From positions 16,989,971 through 17,053,970 of the forward strand of contig OX463785.1 of the NCBI GenBank assembly GCA_949825025.1: 64,000 nucleotides of DNA, in the 5' to 3' direction. This document shows, piece after piece, positions 29,795 to 38,700 of the stretch (its first letter is position 1; every line of letters starts with the position of its first letter). This DNA is from Siphlonurus alternatus. Taxonomy: Eukaryota > Arthropoda > Insecta > Ephemeroptera > Siphlonuridae. A program made the translations under genes and the position numbers. The notes beneath the pieces are model-generated. The model had not been told where the DNA came from, did no database searches, and saw only the letters and a list, made by a program, of their open reading frames with translations.

Positions 29795-32700
29795 ATAGGT
29801 AATTAAAACGATTTTAAAAGCTGTTTTATTAATATAATTGCCATTAATTCTTTCCTCAATGGTAACCAAAATATTGATACTTTAATTGCATCTAAAAGTA
29901 AAATGAATTTGTTATTAAGAATTAAAAATGTCAAAGCATTAAATCAGATACCGATTTCACCTGTAACAGTTTTCAATCAATTCAAGACTTTTAATTTTTA
30001 CTGCTAGTCAAAATCATGCTTTTTATTTTGAAGGAGTGGGGTTCAAAATGGAATGTTAAGTCATGTATGTACCGGTATGGGAGACATTGTAAGATTTTTA
30101 TTTTCTCACTTATGAGGCCTAATAGATTAAAATTAAAGTTCCCTGTTTAGCGTCTTCTACAACACTCACCACTTGCACTTCCAGTTTCCCTGGGGCACGT
30201 AGTCGAGTGGCGGGTCGCAGCAGTAGATGTGGAAGGAGATGTCGCAGTCGTCACACAGAATGAGACGAGACTCATCGTTACGCTGGCCACACCCCTCACA
30301 TACAGTGCAGTCGAGGCAGCGCCAACCTTTCTGCAGGATCACCTTGGTCACCTGTAACAAGTCAGGGTACCAGGGTCATACTGAAGTTGGAGCAAGATTG
30401 GGCACAGATCACAAAATATCTCAAATCAAGTATGTAGCAAAGAAAGTGAACCTATGTATATTTTAACAACTCAAGATAAAAAATATTCATGGTATAAAAT
30501 CTGAAAATTAAAAGCATCAAGAAATGCCATGAACCATAGCTAAAAAAAAAATAATAATAAATAATAACACTCGTGAAATCTAGACATTAAAAATATTATT
30601 TAACATATTGCTCTTCTAATTTGCATTAAAAACCAGCAAAGAAAAATGAAATTGTTTCATCCCCCCTTCTTCCCACCCTTTTTAACAGTAACTGTATTAA
30701 ATGACAAAATTTTGCAAACAGTTTTTTCTTGCAAATTTTTTTATATCCATACAAACAAATGGAGTTGAAGTCTTCTGTTAATGAAAAATTGTTTGCAATA
30801 ATTAGAAAAATGTATTATGTAATACCGGCTTAAAGTTAAAATTTTGCAAACCTATATATCTGGATTATCATACCGTCATACTTTAAATTCATCTCCATCC
30901 ACTCACCTTGACGTTGATACAGTAGGGGTGGTAACACTGGCCACACTGAGCACAGGCTATCAGACAGCCTTCCTGGTCCGCTCCCAGTGATCCACACATG
31001 ACACAAACGTCCTGGTTGAGGACAAACTTATCCTTGGCAGAACACAAGACGAGGCGGTTCTCTCCTCCTGGTTCATCATCAGAATCTTTCTTGTCCTTAC
31101 TTGAATCTGCTTGGGGTCGCTGAAGTCCAACCCCAGGTACCCCAAATACCCCACGCATCTTGGCTTTAGGACCTCTCTTACGTCCAAATTCAGGCATTCC
31201 TCGAGCTCGTTTCTGGAATCCAACTTTTCCTAATCCTCCTTTAGGACGATTTCCTATTCCAATTCCACCTACGCCAAGTTTTTTCTTGACTACTTTGCCA
31301 GCGTAGTATGGTTTTCCTTTTCCTAATCCCATCGTACGTATGACTTCTTCACCTTCTCTCTGTAAAATAATAAAATTGTAACGTTAGAATTTGTACTTGT
31401 AATCTAGAATTTGTCTTTAGTTAGAATTTATTAATTTTTCAGATAGATTAGTTATAAACTCATCTTTTAGCTGCTGTATCAATTAAAAGAAATAAAAAAG
31501 AATGTTAGAAAGGAACGATCACAACTTTGAACATTAAACAATCAACATTTATTGACAACAGCAATCAACACCAAGATTTTTTTCAGAAAATTAAATTTGT
31601 GGGACACAATTATGTGACTTAAGTGTACCTTTGCTTTTATTTGTTTTCATATTTTGAGAAGTGGGTATGAAAAAATGGATAATATTTATTTAATGTAAGG
31701 AAAAGAAGAAAAACATAAAAAACAAGTGAGTGAATTTCTTCTTAAGTTGCGTTTGAATACAGCTGTACAATACATGTAATTTTTATTATTATTTTTTTAT
31801 TTTTTATTTTCATTTTATTTATTTATTTATTTTTTTTTACTGGAGGAACTGAAATTAAATTTCATAATCAATGCTGCATAACTACTGCATGAAACTTTTA
31901 TTGAAGTCCCTCCAAAATTGTCTAATTTAAAGATTGAAAGTTCCTTCTAATTTTTTTGAAGTTTTATTATTTTAATTCTATGATGCCAATTTACTCTTTA
32001 TGCTGTAGCACCAGTTAAAAAAATTCACTCAACTTTATACATGCAATAAAACAACATAAAGTATCTCATTTTTTTACCTTTTCTGTTGAATCCATGATAT
32101 CTTGTCCCGACATAGAATCATCTCCCATATAGTATGAGTCTTGGGATGCATATGAATCTCCTTCGTCCATACTATTATTCCTTTTCATAATAGAGCCCGG
32201 TCTGCCTCCAGGATAAGCTTTGCAAACTGGACATGTATAAGAATATTCAGGATTTGTATTTTTCTTACTATGATGTGCATTTACATCTGCTTCTGGATCA
32301 CATGTACCATGAACAAATTTACGACACATTTTACATTGAACCATTTCTCTATGTGCAACATGACGATATGCTCTTCTACATATTGGACATGCTTGTCCTT
32401 TATTACGTTGTTGATAGCATGAATCACATACTGTAAAATGTGCATGCCATCTAGAAGATAATCCAGCTCCAGGGGTTCTTGAACCACAATCGCTACAAAT
32501 TCGACAATTCTTACATTTCCATCCATGTTTTGGTATTTGACCAACGTGAGGTCTCAAGCATAAAGGATGATAAGCTTTATCGCAATCGTCACATATTAAA
32601 AGCTTGCCTCGTTCTGAAGGTTGTCGACATGCTTGACAAGCCCGACAGTCGGAGCATTGCCAACCGGCGCGAACTGCTGCGGATGACGCCATGCCGTAAC

Positions 32701-35700
32701 ATGATCCGTGGTAATGGGCGCCGCAACGAGAACACATGGCGAGGTTGTGGATGTTGCCGAGATTTCCACACATCTCACAAAATACATCTCCGGCATGACG
32801 TAATGGTACCATATGGAGGTGTTGAGAGCATACAGTCACCTTCTTAGCCATGTCCTGTAGAAGAGAGAATGATAGTAAACGTTAGGCTGTGTTAAATTAA
32901 AATAGTAAACGTTCAACACTTAGTTTTTAAATACAATATTGTAAAAAAAAAAAAAAAAAAAATTGCAAACACTAGGGAGGACAAAATCATTTTATCATCA
33001 ATAAATCATAAAATTAAAGTGATAGAGTTTAAGACTCAAAATACCAAATTTTATCCAAATTTTCAGGTAAAATTTGAGTTGGTTAATTAAAAATTCAATT
33101 AAAGTAGTAGACCAAATATTCTGCAAGGTGTCCTACTCTCGTCAGAAATTCATAGATATTATATTAATTTTATTACAAAGACCATGCCCTTCTTCCCAAC
33201 TGTCATTCACCTGGAAAGCTCCTGAGGCTGCTGCACACGGCAGGTGAAGGTACTTGGAGCATCCCTCGGCCCTGCACGGTAGGGTGGCCCCAAAGTGGGT
33301 GCAGTGAGCACACTTGCGAGCCAGGCCAACCACGACGGACCTCTCCACCCCCGTGATCTCATCCCCCTCCGTCTCCACTCCTTCAGACCAACGGGCACAT
33401 CCCTCGTGGATGTAGTAGATACCTGGCAAGCAAGTTGGCAACAATGTGAAGTACAGTCGTCGCCTTGGAAAATTTACATTTGCAGTCTTGTTAATTACCA
33501 TGTCCTGTGTTAACCTTACGGGGCATGGTGATTAACAAGACTGCAAATAGAACTTTTCAGAGGCAAAGAGTGTACAGTTCTTTTAAAAATTGGAATACAC
33601 GCGTTAGAATCTAACGTATGATTTCCAATTTTTAACTTTAAGAACTGTACATTATGAGACCACCCTACACAGAAGCAGACATTCAACATTTTTGTTAAAA
33701 GGTATGTACTGTATGTACTTTCAACATTTCATGATAAGAAAATTGGCAGACCTGTTATCACAAATGTCTGGCAGTCTATCATACTATAGAATTTAAACAG
33801 AAGAGATAACAGCATCCTGTTTTTTGTATTTTAAACAAATTTGATAAAACAGCACAGAACATTCATCATTTTCTCAGTATCCAGATATTTGTCCAAATGT
33901 TTTGGCCGTAAGACACGGAGGTCTCTGATATAAATTTACATTGGGATATACTTTACAATGCTTTATTTTACAGGTTTTGAATAACAAATACTGTATCAAT
34001 ATAATCTGCAATTTCTTCCATACATAAAAAAAACTTGAAAGTACAGTATTTTTTTTATAAAATAAAAGAAGTTACCAAGTTGCATTTCTTGAACAATACA
34101 TTACTGCAATAATTAACTTGTGACAAAAATTTAACTAAACCACATTTTTTGTTTTTTTTTTTAAAAAAAGGAATACATAGATACAGTGGGTAAAGATTTT
34201 TTGGGAAGGGAGTTCTTTCCAAGAATTTGTTTTCTATCGAACATGTTCCTATCTTTTTTTTTTCAAATACTGTAAATACATCAGTTAACCAAATCATAAG
34301 TGTTACAAACAACAACAGATTAAGAATTTGTTTTCTATCGAACATGTTCCTATCTTTTTTTTTTTTCAAATACTGTAAATACATCAGTTAACCAAATCAT
34401 AAGTGTTACAAACAACAACAGATTAATACCTGCGGCTTCAAAGACGCTCGAAGGAGGAGGAGCTTCATCCAGGTAACCAATGATGGCCAACTCGTCCACT
34501 GTCTCGTTGGCATTTGATTGACTAAAATTCCTGTACATAGAACAGGCAAGAGTGAGAAGAGCACACGTATGAACTTCAATGTTGACAGAAAATCATATTA
34601 GCTCTCATAGCATACAAAGTACACCTGTTCTAATCTGAAAAACTAAGAATATAAGAACTTAAAAATAAATAATAAAAACTGCTGTAGAATTAATAGTAAG
34701 AGATGCTGAAATTCTAAAAGTTTCTTTAAATTTTGCTACACTCACTTCCTTCACTGTAATGGAAATCAATATAAAAATGGTAGGTTCATAATAACTTTTA
34801 AAAACAGCAATGATTAAGAATGAATCAAGCACAGAATCTATTATGTACATACATCATCTGGGTAATATTATTAAACTGATATGATTGCTACAATTATACC
34901 ATGTTATATAACATAACAGTAAATTTGAAGTCCTATAAGCTAGTTGAATTTAATTTATTGATGCACTAACTTTGGGTTTATAGACCAAGCCTATAAAACT
35001 CTACATACTTCGTGTCTCTAATGAAGTCAGGCAATTCATCAGTAATAACTTAATTTGAAAATCTCAATTACACCTTTTTTTATAACAAAAACGTTTCTGC
35101 CGACACATCTCACCTGAACTTCTGCCTTCGAAAGGTGACTGCTTGAGAGGAGGATGCAGAGGCTCCGTGAAGGCTTGTGTCTCCCTCGTCTTGGGATTGC
35201 CCTGGGGTGGAGCACTTGGCCAGGTTGTCAGGGTCAAAGCCAGGGGGCGCCGACATCTGCTGCAGCTCACCCTGACCCAGGGTGCTCTTCTCCCCCAGGT
35301 TGCAAAGCACACAAACCTTGCCAGGCCTTTAAGGAAAGGTTGGAGATTAGAGGTTTTCTTCAAAATGTGTAAATTGAGAACTTAGAGTAAAATATTCTAT
35401 GTGGTTTGTCATAGAAGAGACTGTTTCAGAACTTCAGGATTCAATAAATTTTTAAGTATAAATTAACAGTCACTATACAGTATTTAAAATTAAAAATTAT
35501 TTGTTTGTACAATTAAATAACATTGCACTAACTGAAGAAAAACTCTACTGGTAATTGTTACAATAATAATGCAATAATAGTAATTAGTCAATGAAAAAAG
35601 AGAAATAACTGTAATCAATACAACAAATCATTCATAAGTAACGCATCTATAAAGAATAAATCAATCAACACCAAGTTGTATTTACGGAAATACATACAGG

Positions 35701-38700
35701 TATCTTATATAAAAAAAAATAAAAAATAATTTAAAATAAAAATCTTTCCCACTTTTCTTTATCACTCACCACTTGTCTGGGATTGGTGGAGGCAGTTCCT
35801 CTGGGGCGGCCATTTTGTCGATGGTTGGGTTGGCCAGCTCAGGTTCCACCACGTCTTCCAGAGCTCCCAGCTGGGGCTGTCCTATCAGCTCGTGGGGCAG
35901 GGAGGGGGTTGCTCCCAGGCTGCCAATGTCAGACAGAACTACCCCCATCTCCAGCATCTCCCTGCGCTGCTTGCCACCCCTCGTCGAACCACCTCGACCG
36001 AGACCGCCTCGAGAGTATGAGTTGCCACTAAATGGACGTCAAGTCGTTAGTAAATCAAGAGGAGCGCAGCTTTAAATAATGAGGAATTAGAATCAAAAAA
36101 TTTTATTAGCTTAATCGAAAGAAGGGGTAAAAATATGACGTTGGGAATTTTTTCAGATTTTTTTGTGACCTATAACTAATTTTAATTAATTAATTAAGTT
36201 GCATTATTTTGAGAGTGCCGCCTCTCGTGACGCCTCTGACGTCACACCATTCTTGTACTTTTGCACTATAGATGAGATTAGGTGAGAACATGCAGGTATG
36301 AAAATCAAAATGGCTGGCGCCACGTTTGAAATTCCCCGCTTCAAATTTTTGAAGTTTTAATGTGGGTTACGTTTGATCAATTTTAGCTTTATTTTGTTCG
36401 CATACCACTAAAAAATGTGGTTGAAATATGATTTAAAACTTCTATCGTGCTCTAATATTGTTTAATACGTAAAAAGTAGAAAATTATGAGAGACTAACAT
36501 CTTACATCAAATTGGTTTGCTTTCTTCCTTTAAATAAAATAATTTGCTGTAGGGTGGTGTGCTAGTGGGTTAGCCCAGTGGTAAACGCATCAGACTTCAA
36601 ATCTCGTGGTTGCGGGTTCGATTCTTTCTTCCGGCGAGTTTTTAAACATTATTTTTTTTTCTTTAATTTTAATATATTTATGAATTCTAAATTTATAAAA
36701 TGTGGTTAAAATATGGTTTACAGCTACTATCAATCATAATTGATAACTTTTTAATAGTAAAGAGAGGGAGCAATATTAATAAAAAATTACTTCACTTTTT
36801 TACGTTCAAATAAAACATTTTTCACACTGGGTCCCAAAGCTTGGTGTGGCACAGTGGCGAAGATGCTGAGCTCGTACTCTTGTGGTGGAGAGTTTGATTC
36901 TCCACGTCGAAGGATTTTTTAAACTCGACACTTTTCTTTCCTTTAATTTAGTTTAATTTAATTAAAGAAAATTTCTCCGCCACTGTGCCACATGCAGTGC
37001 CACACTAATTAAGCTTTGAGCCTCGGTAGGAAAAATGTTTTATTGGAACGCGAAAAAGTGAAGTAATTTTTTATTAATATTGTTCCCTCTCTTTACTATT
37101 AAAAAGTTATCAATTACGATTGATAGTAGCTGTAAACCATATTTTAACCACATTTTATAAATTTAGAATTCATAAATATATTAAAATTAAAGAAAAAAAA
37201 TGTATTTATAAAAACTCGCCGGAAGAAAGAATCGAACCCGCAACCACGAGATTTGAAGTCTGATGCGTTTACCACTGGGCTAACCCACTAACACACCACC
37301 CTACAGCAAATTATTTTATTTAAAGGAAGAAAGCAAACCAATTTGATGTAAGATGTTAGTCTCTCATAATTTTCTACTTTTTACGTATTAAACAATATTA
37401 GAGCACGATAGAAGTTTTAAATCATATTTCAACCACATTTTTTAGTGGTATGCGAACAAAATAAAGCTAAAATTGATCAAACGTAACCCACATTAAAACT
37501 TCAAAAATTTGAAGCGGGGAATTTCAAACATGGCGCCAGCCATTTTGATTTTCATACCTGCATGTTCTCACCTAATCTCATCTTCTATAGTGCAAAAGTA
37601 CAAGAATGGTGTGACGTCAGAGGCGTCACGAGAGGCGGCACTCTCAAAATAATGCAACTTAATTAATTAATTAAAATTAGTTATAGGTCACAAAAAAATC
37701 TGAAAAAATTCCCAACGTCATATTTTTACCCCTTCTTTCGATTAAGCTAATAAAGTTTTTTGATTCTAATTCCTCATTGTAGGTAATACAAATTTTGAAT
37801 CATTAACTTAAAAAATATCCAAGATATGAGCGGAATAATCTTTCAAATAGGAAACAGTACCGATAAATATATAATTTAATTTACTGATTTGTTCAGTAAA
37901 TCTCAATTGATTGATTGATTTGGTAATTAATTGCACACAAAATTACAAACAAATAAGTTAAAGGTACTTTTTCATGGAACGATGTTGAGCAGGGCTTGGC
38001 AGGGTGAGAAAGGCATACTTGCTTCAATATCGTATGGTTGCCATCTCTATAAAATTTACAGCATGCCTAAATTTGTTTTTTCCAACTGTCAGGTTGATTG
38101 TTTTGTATGGAAAATTGTTCAAAAAATGCAGTGATAGGAGAACCAGAGCGTACTTGAGTAGGAGGCCAAAACCCAGCCGGCGCGATCGTCATCTGTCGAG
38201 ACATTAGCCGTCCGGAATTTAAAAAATAACATGCAATGTAATCGGGAGGAAATATTTTTTTTTAAATATTTACTTGATATTAATGAAGGTGTCTTGTAGT
38301 GCGATAATACTTCAATGTAGTCTCCCGTTTGCTAATTATTTTATTTAGTTCATAAATATCATACTTCTTGAGAAATAAGACGGTAAAGTTAGGGCGGGAA
38401 CTTGGTTCTATCTTCCAAGCTTTAGTAATGTATCATGACGTCACGAAATATTGAAATTACAAAAGTACTTGAATCAACTTTCATACATTATTTTCGATGT
38501 AGTAAATAACTTTACTTGATATATACAAAGTATAGAAAATGCAATTAAGTAAAGTGAAAGTCACTCGCTATGAAGAAAGGCTTTCAATGTTCATATGACG
38601 TCATCGCCAGTAAACTGACTTTTATTACTTCGCGCATGCCGGCGCATGCGCAGATGTAACAGAAGTAGCAGAAGTCGGGTTCATAAAAGTTTAATTTAAG

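Noticed and set aside
32233..32847. Plus-strand frames of 67 and 122 codons
   Set aside because: Antisense shadows of the PHD1-3 exon.
36560..36640. tRNA gene
   Set aside because: A and B boxes are good but the acceptor and T stems do not pair and the unit recurs in an inverted repeat; tRNA-derived repeat, not a gene.
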